NCBI GenBank assembly: GCA_934728065.1 | Contig: CAKVDW010000001.1 | Coordinates: forward strand, 124,001-188,000 | Direction: 5' to 3' | Length of the DNA: 64,000 bases | From: an uncultured Campylobacter sp. | Lineage (GTDB): Bacteria > Campylobacterota > Campylobacteria > Campylobacterales > Campylobacteraceae | Notes under the pieces: generated by a model | Databases searched by the model: none | What the model was told of the DNA's origin: nothing | What the model saw: only the letters and a program-made list of their open reading frames with translations | Made by a program: the position numbers and the translations under genes | Part shown: positions 38,798-47,642 of the stretch, piece after piece | Position numbering within the stretch: position 1 is the stretch's first letter | Layout of the letters: every line of letters starts with the position of its first letter

Positions 38798-39203
38798 TAT
38801 TTTTACCCATACTGTTTGCTTTTTCATTTAAGTCAGGGTGAATTTCACGCCACGCCTCAAGCAAGCAACGAACGACATTGATAACCTCATCGATTTTAGC
38901 CTCATCGTTTTTAAGATTTGCTTGAGAAAGAAGTTTAATCTCTTGCAAATAAAGCCCACTAAGATAATGAGCCACATCTCCACCCCTTTCATAATCAAGG
39001 CTGTTTATCAGTTCGATAAATATATTTGTCGCTCGTTTTGTGTAGTAAAGTCTTTGTTCTACATCATCTTTTCTTATATAGACCTTTATACGCCCACAAA
39101 AACGCAAAAGCCCCTCATAAAGCATTTCTATAAGTCTTTGAGGGGTTTCAACGCCACCTATTTGGTTTTCAGAATAAGCATTGTAAGCTTGGCTATCTTG
39201 CAT
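38778..39203 (-). CDS. fliS: Flagellin chaperone FliS
   Basis: Binds the disordered C-terminus of newly made flagellin and keeps it export-ready. The 141 residues have the signature AYNAYSENQIGGVETPQRLIEM (split by one residue groups), then LINSLDYERGGDVAHYLSGLY and the C-terminal helix. The ATG at 39203 lies nine bases after GAGGA; a GTG immediately before it is an alternative. It follows fliD by a 12-base gap and is on the same transcript. Confidence 0.93.
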   Translation of the reverse strand: MQDSQAYNAYSENQIGGVETPQRLIEMLYEGLLRFCGRIKVYIRKDDVEQRLYYTKRATNIFIELINSLDYERGGDVAHYLSGLYLQEIKLLSQANLKNDEAKIDEVINVVRCLLEAWREIHPDLNEKANSMGKNNENLAQ

Positions 39204-39215
39204 CACTATTTATCC

Positions 39216-41522
39216 TCAGCTTTTATTTTGTTGCGAAGCGCTTATCATTTGCGATATCGCATTAGCTTGAGTTTTAATATTAGACATAATTTTCTCATAA
39301 GCAGCCCATTGATTAAACATTGTTTCAAATTTTTCGTTAATCTTTTCTTGGTCTGTCTTTTTAGACTCTTGCAACCTCTTGCTTTCCTTAGTTAAGCTAT
39401 CACTATAAAGGGTCAAAGAGCCTTTTTCTAAGTCGTTGTTATTAAGACTTATTTTAGTGTAGCCTTGAATGGTGTCTTTTAGCTCCGCAAGCACGCCCGT
39501 TCCTGTTTTGGTGTTGATAGTTTTCTTTTCAGCTGTAAAACCAAGCTTATCTAAAAACGCCTTTTCTCCTGTAAGCTCAAAGTCTGAACCATTATCACTT
39601 TTAAAATTAAAAGTATAAGCTTCAACTTGCTTCCCAGCCTCAGTTATCGTTAGCTTTTTCATCGTTACTTTTAAATCACCTATACTAAAGCTGTTGATAT
39701 GGTCAAGCAGGTTTTTAGCTCTTTCTTCAGGTGTATTTCCTGTAAGCTCAAAGTCCTTGCCATCAACTGTTTTGGTTAAATCATAAGTCTTGTCATTAAA
39801 GATGATTTTAAAGTCCTTGCCTCTAAAAGAAAGCTTGTTGCTTGTAAAATCACTGTCTTTAAACTGCGAAGCCTTGCTCGTTATATCAAGTGTTTCAAAA
39901 CCACTTGTTCCAGCAAAAAGCTTTTCAGCTGCTTCTACATCAGCATTAAGTTTTTTATCAAAGTCTTCTTTTTTAAAGCTTAAAAGACCTTCTTTGCTTA
40001 TGCTTAAACCGTAATCCGTCAAAGACAAAAAGACAGTAGCTGGCTTTTTATTTCCATCTTTATCAAGCTCATATCCCTCAACACTCTTGCTTGCAAAGAG
40101 TTTTGACACAAGTGTTGAGCGAAGGTTGCTTACTTCAGCCACGCCGTTTAAGTCCCCACTTGTTTTAGTTTCTGTGTTGTAACTCATCGTTTCTGTGAGG
40201 TAGTTGGCTAAATCATTATACTTCTCAACAAGTTCTTCCATAGAGCCTGAAAGCCCTTCGACATCTTGCTTTATGTCAAAATTTATCTCTCCGGGCTTAA
40301 GTAAATTTAAGTTTATACCCACACCTATATCTGTTATGCTGTTGCTTGAGCGATACATTTTCACGCCATCAAGAGTAAATTCAGCATTTTGTGCTTTTTT
40401 AAGATGATATGTCCCAGCCGCATCATCAAGCGAGTAGTTTTTTGACACGGTTATTTTTAAGGTATCTTGCAAAAAGTCAGTGGTGTCTTTATTGCTTGAA
40501 TAGGTGTTATTAGCAGTATCTTTAACCCCGTCAAAAAGAGTTATCTTGGTAGAACTTGTTGAGCTGTCTCCAGCAACAAAGTTAAAGGTTTTATTTGTGC
40601 CACCAGCAGCTGTCATTTTAACCTTATCGTTTGTTTGAGTCTTAACTTTTTCGATAAGCTGTTCGTAAGTATCAGTCGCATTTGCGGTAATTTCAAACTT
40701 TTCAGTTCCTGCAAAAAGCGTAAATTTAATGTTTTTGCCTATGTTATCTTGCAAATTTGTTACCGCACTTGCCTTGACGCCACCGCTAAAGCTAAAGCCC
40801 TTAGTTAAATCAGCCTCAGCGATATTATCTTTTTTAAGACTCCAACCTAAATTACCAAGTATATTTACGGCATCTTGATTTTCTTCAAAAACACCGTTGG
40901 TATTTTTTACACCAGCAAAAAAGCCTATGCCATTATCAACACCCGTTTCCTTGCTCGAAAGCGTAAGGCGGTAAGGCGTTGCTGGCTCACCCGTAGAAAC
41001 TATTTTAGCCACGACATTTCCACTTGTTGCAGAGTTGATTCTTTCTGCAAGGTCAGCATAGGTGGTATTTGCCTCAACTCGAATGGTGTATTCTTTGCCA
41101 TTTTGCATTATAGTAAAGCTTGCTGGTTTTTGATTTGCAGTTAAAATTCTATCAGTGTCTTTAACAAGTCCCTTGCTTTGAAAAACATCTTTTTGGGCGA
41201 TTTTATCAACCTTTACGCTTAAATTCTGCACGCTCACGCCACTACTTGCTGTGAGTGTCGCCGCTGCAGTGTCGCCTGTTACGCTTGGAGTTACCTTTCT
41301 TTTTTGAAAGGCTGAGGCATCGCCTAAAGATGAAACAGCACTTTTAAAGGCATTAAGCTTTGTGGTAAGCTCTGTAATAGCTTTTTGCTTTGTGGTAATC
41401 TTTTCTATCTTTGTTTCATAGGGCTTAATCCTTGAACTTTCCTCAGCCGTTTTAAGCTTTTGCCATAATTCAGTAGTCAAAACATTTGAGGCAAGCCCCA
41501 AATTTCCTAATTCATTTGCCAT
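39216..41522 (-). CDS. fliD: Flagellar filament cap protein FliD
   Basis: Pentameric cap at the filament tip that folds exported flagellin; also an adhesin in Campylobacter. The N-terminal coiled region (LNAFKSAVSSLGDASAFQKR) and TLTASSGVSVQNLSVKVD are typical of FliD_N, YRLTLSSKETGVDNGIGF and VEGLSGSMEELVEKYNDL mark the core, and the C-terminal coiled coil (NEKFETMFNQWAAYEKIM) follows. At 768 residues it is clearly longer than C. jejuni FliD (about 640, from memory); the extra length appears to lie in the surface domains between about 180 and 400. GGAGGAATAA is a strong ribosome site. Confidence 0.94.
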   Translation of the reverse strand: MANELGNLGLASNVLTTELWQKLKTAEESSRIKPYETKIEKITTKQKAITELTTKLNAFKSAVSSLGDASAFQKRKVTPSVTGDTAAATLTASSGVSVQNLSVKVDKIAQKDVFQSKGLVKDTDRILTANQKPASFTIMQNGKEYTIRVEANTTYADLAERINSATSGNVVAKIVSTGEPATPYRLTLSSKETGVDNGIGFFAGVKNTNGVFEENQDAVNILGNLGWSLKKDNIAEADLTKGFSFSGGVKASAVTNLQDNIGKNIKFTLFAGTEKFEITANATDTYEQLIEKVKTQTNDKVKMTAAGGTNKTFNFVAGDSSTSSTKITLFDGVKDTANNTYSSNKDTTDFLQDTLKITVSKNYSLDDAAGTYHLKKAQNAEFTLDGVKMYRSSNSITDIGVGINLNLLKPGEINFDIKQDVEGLSGSMEELVEKYNDLANYLTETMSYNTETKTSGDLNGVAEVSNLRSTLVSKLFASKSVEGYELDKDGNKKPATVFLSLTDYGLSISKEGLLSFKKEDFDKKLNADVEAAEKLFAGTSGFETLDITSKASQFKDSDFTSNKLSFRGKDFKIIFNDKTYDLTKTVDGKDFELTGNTPEERAKNLLDHINSFSIGDLKVTMKKLTITEAGKQVEAYTFNFKSDNGSDFELTGEKAFLDKLGFTAEKKTINTKTGTGVLAELKDTIQGYTKISLNNNDLEKGSLTLYSDSLTKESKRLQESKKTDQEKINEKFETMFNQWAAYEKIMSNIKTQANAISQMISASQQNKS

Positions 41523-41897
41523 TTATTCCTCCTTGTCAAACAACAATCCCACAGCATTTTTAAAATAACTAGCGATTTTAATCGCCTCTTCACTAGGAAT
41601 TTGGCGGATAACCCTGCCTGTATCCTTTTCAGTTACTTGGACAAACAAAGCATTTATATCATCGCTAAAAGCAAAACGCACATTTGTTTTGAGCATTTCC
41701 ATTTGCGAATTTAAGTCATCAGTTGTTTGTTTAAGCTTTTCGCTTGTTATTTCTTCTTTGCTTTGAGTGTTTTGAGATGAACTCAAAGTTTTAGAACTTT
41801 CGTTTTTTCTTGTGTTAGAAACCGTGTTAGTAGCCACAGCTTCAACTCTACTTGCACTGCTTACTTTAGATGAATTAATTTGAGTATTTTCCATCAT
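41523..41897 (-). CDS. flaG: FlaG-family protein
   Basis: A 124-residue FlaG protein; in Campylobacter FlaG limits filament length. The N-terminal 70 residues are Ser/Thr/Asn-rich; the conserved domain starts at NSQMEMLKTNVRFAFSDD and contains LFVQVTEKDTGRVIRQIPS, the FlaG hallmark. Start is the ATG at 41897 or the one after it. No normal Shine-Dalgarno is present: a run of nine G occupies that position, seven bases before the ATG. It heads the flaG-fliD-fliS-fliT operon, one base before fliD. Confidence 0.92.
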   Translation of the reverse strand: MMENTQINSSKVSSASRVEAVATNTVSNTRKNESSKTLSSSQNTQSKEEITSEKLKQTTDDLNSQMEMLKTNVRFAFSDDINALFVQVTEKDTGRVIRQIPSEEAIKIASYFKNAVGLLFDKEE

Positions 41898-41904
41898 AGT
41901 AAAT

Positions 41905-41913
41905 CCCCCCCCC
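41905..41913 (-). repeat. G9 homopolymer (minus strand) at the flaG ribosome site
   Basis: Nine C on the plus strand, nine G in the flaG leader, ending seven bases before the ATG. G runs can pair with the CCUCC of 16S rRNA, so this may be the ribosome site itself, adjustable by slippage. Confidence 0.85.
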
Positions 41914-41945
41914 AGAGTGTATTTATTAGGATATATTTAAGACTT

Positions 41946-41951
41946 ATATCG
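41946..41951 (-). promoter_or_regulatory. Sigma28-type -10 element (CGATAT) before flaG
   Basis: Minus-strand GTCGATATAAG, about 50 bp upstream of the flaG start, matches the FliA -10 CGATAT used in Campylobacter flagellin genes. The -35 is T-rich and not distinctive. Confidence 0.5.
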
Positions 41952-42102
41952 ACTAAAAAAATAAAAACTGAAGTTCTTTTTGTTAAATTTTTTACAAAAA
42001 ATGCAAAAAATTTAACTTTTGCATTAAAACAAGCAAAAACTGTTCTAAATTTTTAAAAATTTTAATATTTTTAAAAATTTTTTACGCTTTTTTTAATTTT
42101 TT

Positions 42103-44019
42103 TCAAAAAAGCTCGAATTTTTCAAAAAGGGTGGGTTCGTTGTCGATGAGTTTTCTTTGCACTAAATTTTCGATAACCTTTTGAGTGCAATCAACCTGCA
42201 AAGCCCATTTTCTTGGGTGCTTTTCAAGCTCACCCTTTGCTGTGGCGTCTATGCCTATGCAATCAGCTAAACTTTCATCTAAATTTATGCTTTTTTCACT
42301 AGAATTTGCCAAATTTTTCTTTGAATTTTCGTCTTTTGCCTTAAAATTTGCTGAATTTTCACTGAAATTTGAATTTACAAAATCCTTGCCAAAAAAAATG
42401 TCTCTTTTAGCATCGATATTATTTACCACGCGCCAAACAAGCATATAAGGGTTTTGCAAGCGGTTGTGGCTGTCTAAAAAAACAATGATTTTAAAATGTT
42501 TAGCAAATTTTAAAAGCCTCTCAAAGCTCTTTTTAACAAGCTCTTTTTTATCAAGTAGCACGCAAACTATGGGTGTGTTTGTATCCGCATAAAACTGCCT
42601 TAAAGCAAGAAGTGGAATTTCGCTTGAAAAAAGCTCATTTAACGCCTCATCGCTTAAAATTTCAAGCTTTGCGCCGCATTCTTTTTCGCTTGTCGCATCA
42701 AGTGCTGCCTTTCCCCCAAAACAAGCATTTGGCGAAGCGTGGTCTAGCTGGTCGCAAATGCCCTCGCTTATGTAAAGTTTGCTTGTCTCAAAGCGGTTTA
42801 AGATATAAGGCACAAGAGCGCCGTAGTCATCAAGCTTTGGCGCATTTTGCCCTACAAAAATGGCGTGTTTGACAAAGCTCATTTGCCCCACGCCCCAAAA
42901 AGCGTGCATTATCTGCGTGGCGTGCGCTGGGTAATGAGAGTGAATTTTAGCTAAGATGAGATTGTGGAAAACGCCATTTTCAGGCATTTTATAGTCTATG
43001 ACATCAGGCGTTGTGGCTTGAAAGAGCGGTAAAAACACCCTTTCAGTGCCAAGCCCCATTACCTTGTCTTCAAGCGGGGGCTTTCCCACAACGGTGGCTT
43101 GATAAATGGCGTCTTTTTTGGCTAAAATTCGGCTCACTTTCATCACAGGAAAAGGCTCAGCAGGCGTGTAAAAGCCCGTGTGGTCGCCAAAAGGTCCCTC
43201 AATCTTAAACTCATCTAAGCTCACAAAGCCCTCAATCACAATGTCAGCATCGTGTGGCACGAAAATGCCATTTTGACACGGCGCAAGCCTTGCAGGGCTT
43301 TTTTTGATAAAGCCATAAAGCAAAAGCTCAAAAATGCCCTTTGGCAGTGGGGCTTGTGCGCACCAAATGTAGAGCGGGTCGCCGCCTATGGCAACGCTCA
43401 CGGGCATTTGCTTTAAGCCAGCTTTTTTATACTCGTGGAAAAAGTGCGCGCCGTCTTTGTGGATTTGCCAGTGCATTAAAAGTTCGCGCTCACCGCTTAC
43501 TTGCAAGCGATACATACCCAAGTTGTTTTGCTTTTTATCGACACTTTGCGTGTAAATTTGCCCCATAGTGATGAATTTACCAGCATCTTTTTCCCAAGTT
43601 TTTAAGATAGGTAGTTCATTTAGGCTTTTTAGCTCTTTAAATTCAAACTCGCCCTTTGTTTTTAGGCGTTTGGGCGGGACATTTTTAAGGCTTAAAAGCC
43701 TTTTGAAAAAGTCGATTTTCGCCCCAAAAGTCTTTGGTATATGAAGCTTTAAAAGGCTTGCGATTTGCTCTGCCACTTCATCATAAGGGCGCGTAAAGGC
43801 TAAATTTAGGGCTTTTTCGTTGCAAAAAGTGTTCATCAGCACAGGAAATTCAAACTCTTGCCCCTTGTGCGTGGGCTTTGTAAAAAGCAAAGCCTTGCCC
43901 TTGTCGCCTTTTTTCGCCTCCACATAAGCAATGTGCGCTATTTCAAGCTCGGTATCCACGCTTTCATCGATGATTTTTAATAGCCCGTTTTTTTCTAGTA
44001 AATTCACAAATCTTTGCAT
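42103..44019 (-). CDS. ubiD: UbiD-family decarboxylase (menaquinone pathway)
   Basis: Prenylated-FMN-dependent decarboxylase. The 638 residues include LNELPILKTWEKDAGKFIT, IAIGGDP-type motifs (SVAIGGDPLYIWC), EIP-like catalytic residues around FVSLDEFKIEGPFGDH (Glu-Arg-Glu network region) and VVGKPPLEDKVMG. In epsilonproteobacteria that make menaquinone by the futalosine route, a UbiD homologue probably performs the late decarboxylation, so ubiquinone synthesis is not implied. A low-complexity stretch of Asn/Ser/Glu/Lys (about residues 545-590) looks inserted near the C-terminus. From memory it also sits beside flaG in C. jejuni. Confidence 0.88.
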   Translation of the reverse strand: MQRFVNLLEKNGLLKIIDESVDTELEIAHIAYVEAKKGDKGKALLFTKPTHKGQEFEFPVLMNTFCNEKALNLAFTRPYDEVAEQIASLLKLHIPKTFGAKIDFFKRLLSLKNVPPKRLKTKGEFEFKELKSLNELPILKTWEKDAGKFITMGQIYTQSVDKKQNNLGMYRLQVSGERELLMHWQIHKDGAHFFHEYKKAGLKQMPVSVAIGGDPLYIWCAQAPLPKGIFELLLYGFIKKSPARLAPCQNGIFVPHDADIVIEGFVSLDEFKIEGPFGDHTGFYTPAEPFPVMKVSRILAKKDAIYQATVVGKPPLEDKVMGLGTERVFLPLFQATTPDVIDYKMPENGVFHNLILAKIHSHYPAHATQIMHAFWGVGQMSFVKHAIFVGQNAPKLDDYGALVPYILNRFETSKLYISEGICDQLDHASPNACFGGKAALDATSEKECGAKLEILSDEALNELFSSEIPLLALRQFYADTNTPIVCVLLDKKELVKKSFERLLKFAKHFKIIVFLDSHNRLQNPYMLVWRVVNNIDAKRDIFFGKDFVNSNFSENSANFKAKDENSKKNLANSSEKSINLDESLADCIGIDATAKGELEKHPRKWALQVDCTQKVIENLVQRKLIDNEPTLFEKFELF

Positions 44020-44160
44020 TTTTTGCCTTTTTACAAATTCTCACACTATTTTACGAAAATTCCGTGAATTTTTGGGAAATTTTGCTTTAAATTTACGAAA
44101 TTTTGTGAATTTTTTAAGAATTTACAAAAATCCACACCAAAAATGCCAAAACAAAGGCGA

Positions 44161-44183
44161 AAATTCACGCTTTGCGTGAATTT
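44161..44183. repeat. Short perfect hairpin AAATTCACGC-TTT-GCGTGAATTT
   Basis: Ten-base-pair perfect stem with a three-base loop between the ubiD start and the repeat cluster. Could terminate read-through from either side; no strong T tail. Upstream, 44040-44120 contains several imperfect TTTACGAAATTTTGTGAATT-type copies. Confidence 0.5.
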
Positions 44184-44208
44184 TGCTATATTGAAATGCC
44201 ATTTTCTT

Positions 44209-44500
44209 TGTCATATTGACACACCTTGTCATACTGAGGGCAAAGCCTGAAGTATCCACAAATTTAAAGCATATTTAAAAATCTTATGGATATTTCGCCT
44301 ACGGCTCAATATGACAAATGTTTGAGATTTTTCGCTTTGCGCTAATACACTTTGCCCAAAATGACAAAAATGACCAAGCTTGTCATACTGAGCTTTCGCA
44401 AGAAAGCGAAGTATCTACAGAATTTTAGACAAACTTTTTATTTATGGATACTTCAGGCTTTGCCCTCAGTATGACAAGGTGTGTTAGTATGACAAAATTT
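44209..44500. repeat. Cluster of four copies of an intergenic repeat in two inverted pairs
   Basis: The unit reads TGTCATACTGAG, then 6-16 variable bases, then GAAGTATCC. Copies run + at about 44228-44258, - at 44283-44318, + at 44382-44417 and - at 44445-44477. The outer pair (44219-44258 and 44445-44484) is a perfect 40-bp inverted repeat; extra TGTCATATTGAC and AGTATGACA ends flank it. The variable centres differ in sequence but keep their own short stems. This looks like a REP/MITE-like dispersed family. No gene is visible in 44020-44620. Confidence 0.85.
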
Positions 44501-44620
44501 AGGGTTTTGTTTGAATTTTTTGTGGATTGCCACGCAGTTTTTTGTAAAACCACTCTTAATGACGAAGTTTTGCCAAAAAATTCAACAAAAATGACTTTTT
44601 ATAAGCTTGACAAATGACGA

Positions 44621-45550
44621 TTACACCATACATTCAGCGCGTTTTAAAAGCTCTTTTGCGCCTTTGTTGATGAACTCTTGAGCGAGAATTTTCCCCGCAT
44701 CCTTGCTTTCATTAAAGGCTAACTTTTTTTTCTCTTGCAAAATTTCACTGCCATCTGGCAAACCAAGTATAGCCCGAATGGTAATGGCGTTGTTTGCAAT
44801 TTCAGCATTTATGCCGATAGGCACTTGACATCCGCCCTCTAATTCTTTGATAAAATCTCGTTCAATCCTACTTGTAAGCATAGCCTGTCCGTCATTAAGT
44901 GGAGACAGTAGTTGTAAAATAGGGCGTTCATCAAGGCTTTCTATGCCTAAAATGCCTTGTGAAGCCGCTGGTATCATCTCATCAAGGCTAAATTTATATA
45001 AAAATTTCACCGCATTTTGCAAATTTAGCCGTTTAAGCCCCGCATAAGCTAAAACGATAGCGTCAAATTCGCCCTTTTTGAGCTTTTCAAGGCGTGAGTT
45101 TATGTTGCCACGAAGTGAGATTATGTTTAAATCAGGGCGTTTAAGCAAAAGCTGCATTTTGCGCCTAAGGCTTGTCGTGCCAACCTTTGCGCCTTGTGGC
45201 AAGCTGGCTAAATCCTTAAATTTTTCGCTCAAAAGGGCGTCATTTGGCTCTTCTCTTTTGCAAACTGCTGCCAAAGTAAGCCCTTGTGGGAAAAAGCTTG
45301 GCACATCTTTTAAGCTATGCACGGCTAAATGAGCCTTGCCTGCGAGCATAGACTCTTCAAGTTCCTTTGTGAAAAGCCCCTTGCCACCGATTTTAGCAAG
45401 CGGAGTGTCTAAAAGCACATCGCCCTTTGTTTTAAAGCCTTGCAAACTTATGTGCAAATCTGGGTATCTTTCTTGCAAAAAAGCCTTGATGAATTCGCTT
45501 TGCCAAAGGGCTAGCTGACTTTCGCGCGTGGCGATAATGAGTTCGTTCAT
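44621..45550 (-). CDS. hemC: Porphobilinogen deaminase
   Basis: Polymerises four porphobilinogens into hydroxymethylbilane in haem synthesis. The 309 residues include IATRESQLALWQSEFI, GGKGLFTKELEE, AVHSLKDVP (active-site Lys/Asp), GTTSLRRKMQLL, and LEGGCQVPIG, whose Cys carries the dipyrromethane cofactor. The ATG overlaps the stop of the FxsA-like gene. hemA lies two genes upstream in the same run, so two haem steps share this region. Confidence 0.96.
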   Translation of the reverse strand: MNELIIATRESQLALWQSEFIKAFLQERYPDLHISLQGFKTKGDVLLDTPLAKIGGKGLFTKELEESMLAGKAHLAVHSLKDVPSFFPQGLTLAAVCKREEPNDALLSEKFKDLASLPQGAKVGTTSLRRKMQLLLKRPDLNIISLRGNINSRLEKLKKGEFDAIVLAYAGLKRLNLQNAVKFLYKFSLDEMIPAASQGILGIESLDERPILQLLSPLNDGQAMLTSRIERDFIKELEGGCQVPIGINAEIANNAITIRAILGLPDGSEILQEKKKLAFNESKDAGKILAQEFINKGAKELLKRAECMV

Positions 45551-45942
45551 TGTTTATCCTTTTTTTCATCGATGATTTCTACATCGATAATTTCATCGTT
45601 TTGTCGTGAGCTTTGAGTGAATTTGTCCGTATTTTGTCTGCTAAATCCAAAAACCAGCCCAAAAACAAGCACAAAAAGCCCACACACCGAGCTTAAAAGC
45701 CCGGGGACTAAAAACAAAAAGCCTGAGATAACAAAGGCAAAGTTTTTCAGCATTTCAAGCGGGGAGCAAAGCCTAAATTCAAGCATATTGCGCCAAAAAA
45801 TCGCAAGCAAAACAACGCCTATGAGCATTGAGCCAAACAAAAAAAGCACAAAATTTCCAAAACCAAAGCTCATCACAAACAGCACGCTTGCCAGCACTTC
45901 AAGCAAGATAAATGGAAAGATTGAGAAAGTATAGTAGTTCAT
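45547..45942 (-). CDS. FxsA-family membrane protein
   Basis: A 131-residue inner-membrane protein with three to four hydrophobic segments and the FxsA pattern PFILLEVLASVLFVM, then GFLFLVPGLLSSVCGLFVL. The tail is charged and cytoplasmic (IIDVEIIDEKKDKQ). FxsA in E. coli reduces exclusion of phage T7; no clear role is known in general. Overlaps proS by four bases and hemC by four. Confidence 0.82.
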   Translation of the reverse strand: MNYYTFSIFPFILLEVLASVLFVMSFGFGNFVLFLFGSMLIGVVLLAIFWRNMLEFRLCSPLEMLKNFAFVISGFLFLVPGLLSSVCGLFVLVFGLVFGFSRQNTDKFTQSSRQNDEIIDVEIIDEKKDKQ

Positions 45943-47642
45943 AACAGCACCTTTTTCAGTGTTTCAAGCACTTCATCTTTTTTTAGCACGCTTTTTTCAA
46001 GATTTTCGCGCTTTACAAGCTCCACTTCGCCATTTTCAAGTCCCTTGCCGATGATTAAGCCGTAATAAAAGCCCATAAGCTCGAAATCGTTGATTTTCAC
46101 GCCAAAGCGTTCATTTCTGTCATCAAGCAAAACGCTGACATTTAAGGCTTGCAAGGCTTCATAAAGCTCATTTGCAAACTCACAAGCGGCTTCGTCTTTG
46201 GTGTTTGAGATGATGATATGTAGCGCAAATGGCGACAAAGCCTTGCTCCATACTATGCCTTTTTCATCAAAGCTTGATTCTACCGCCACAGCAACCAAGC
46301 GGCTCACGCCTATGCCATAACAGCCCATATAAAAAGGCACAGCCTTGCCGTTTTCGTCCAAAAATGTCGCGCTCATCGCCTTGCTATACTTTTGCCCCAG
46401 CTTAAAAATGTGTCCCACTTCTATGCCCTTGCTGAATTTAAGCTGCCCGCCACAGCAAGCACAAGTGTCATTTTCGCGCACTTGCACCAAGTCTTTATAG
46501 CGGTTTTCGTTTAAATTTACCACACTAACGCCGATAAAATGGTAGTTTTCCTCATTTGCGCCCAAAAGCATATTTGTCTCATTTTTTAGCTCATTATCCA
46601 CAAAAAATTCAACATTTAGCCCGATAAAGCCGATAAATCCAGCCTTTAAACCAGCCTTTTTTAGTTCATCTTCGCTAGCTTCGACAAGCTCTAACGCCCC
46701 ACAAGCATTAAGCGCCTTTGTTTCTTGTAAATCATCACACCCGCGCACGAAAAAGACTATGATTTTTTCGCCCTTGTCAAAGAGTGCTTTTTTCACCACA
46801 GCCTTTATGGTGTAAAACTCATCAATCTTAAAAAATTCAGCTAAATCCTTGATAGTTTTTATGTTTGGCGTGTGAAATTTGCTCGCCATATTTGCTTGCG
46901 GGCGTTCTTTCTCGCAGGTTTTTGGCGCACGCTTTGCTACCTCGACATTTGCGGCGTATTCGCATTTATCGCACACCACTATGTCATCTTCGCCATTTTG
47001 CGCTAGCACCATAAATTCCTTGCTTCCGCTACCGCCTATGGCTCCGCTATCAGCCTCCACAGCTCTAAAATTTAGCCCCAAACGCGCGAAAATCTTGCTG
47101 TAAGTTTCAAACATTAGTTCAAATTCACGCCCCAAGTCCTTTTCATCGGCGTGAAAGCTGTATCCGTCTTTCATCAAAAATTCACGGCAACGCAAAAGCC
47201 CAAATCTAGGACGCGCCTCGTCCCTAAATTTCAGCCCGATTTGATACAAATGCAAGGGCAGTTGCTTGTAGCTGGTGATTTTGCCTTTAACGGCGTTAAG
47301 CATAGCCTCTTCGTGCGTTGGTCCTAGCACAAATTCATTTTCTTTTCTGTCCTTAAAACGCAGTAGTTCCTTGCCATAAGCCTTATATCTTCCGCTTTCT
47401 TCCCACAAAACAGCACTTGTTACAAAGCTTAAACTCGTTTGCAAAGCTCCTGCCTTGTCCATCTCGTCTTTAACAACAGCATAAATCTTGTCAAGCACCA
47501 TTTTGCCAAGTGGTAAAAAGTTGTAAAGCCCGCTACCGCATTGCTGGATAAAGCCAGCCCTTAATAAAAGTATGTGGCTAGGTAGCACGGCGTCCTTTGG
47601 AGCTTCTTTGGTGCTTGGTGCGTAGAGCTTGCTAAATTTCAT
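45939..47642 (-). CDS. proS: Prolyl-tRNA synthetase
   Basis: Class II synthetase charging tRNA-Pro. Motif 1 is near LLLRAGFIQQCGSGLYNFLPLG (in two parts), motif 2 RFGLLRCREFLMKDGYSF, motif 3 in the second catalytic half (YGIGVSRLVA). Between them lies the bacterial-type INS editing domain (about residues 220-400) with FKIDEFYTIKAVVKK. The second of two ATGs (47642) has the better spacing to AAGGA and gives 567 residues. It overlaps the end of hemA. Confidence 0.96.
   Translation of the reverse strand: MKFSKLYAPSTKEAPKDAVLPSHILLLRAGFIQQCGSGLYNFLPLGKMVLDKIYAVVKDEMDKAGALQTSLSFVTSAVLWEESGRYKAYGKELLRFKDRKENEFVLGPTHEEAMLNAVKGKITSYKQLPLHLYQIGLKFRDEARPRFGLLRCREFLMKDGYSFHADEKDLGREFELMFETYSKIFARLGLNFRAVEADSGAIGGSGSKEFMVLAQNGEDDIVVCDKCEYAANVEVAKRAPKTCEKERPQANMASKFHTPNIKTIKDLAEFFKIDEFYTIKAVVKKALFDKGEKIIVFFVRGCDDLQETKALNACGALELVEASEDELKKAGLKAGFIGFIGLNVEFFVDNELKNETNMLLGANEENYHFIGVSVVNLNENRYKDLVQVRENDTCACCGGQLKFSKGIEVGHIFKLGQKYSKAMSATFLDENGKAVPFYMGCYGIGVSRLVAVAVESSFDEKGIVWSKALSPFALHIIISNTKDEAACEFANELYEALQALNVSVLLDDRNERFGVKINDFELMGFYYGLIIGKGLENGEVELVKRENLEKSVLKKDEVLETLKKVLL

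Noticed and set aside
38838..39395. 185-codon plus-strand frame
   Set aside because: Antisense to fliS and the end of fliD; no ribosome site and hydrophobic shadow-type composition.
42000..42102. Runs of A/T around the ubiD stop
   Set aside because: Simple A/T richness; no stem or repeat beyond chance for this base composition.
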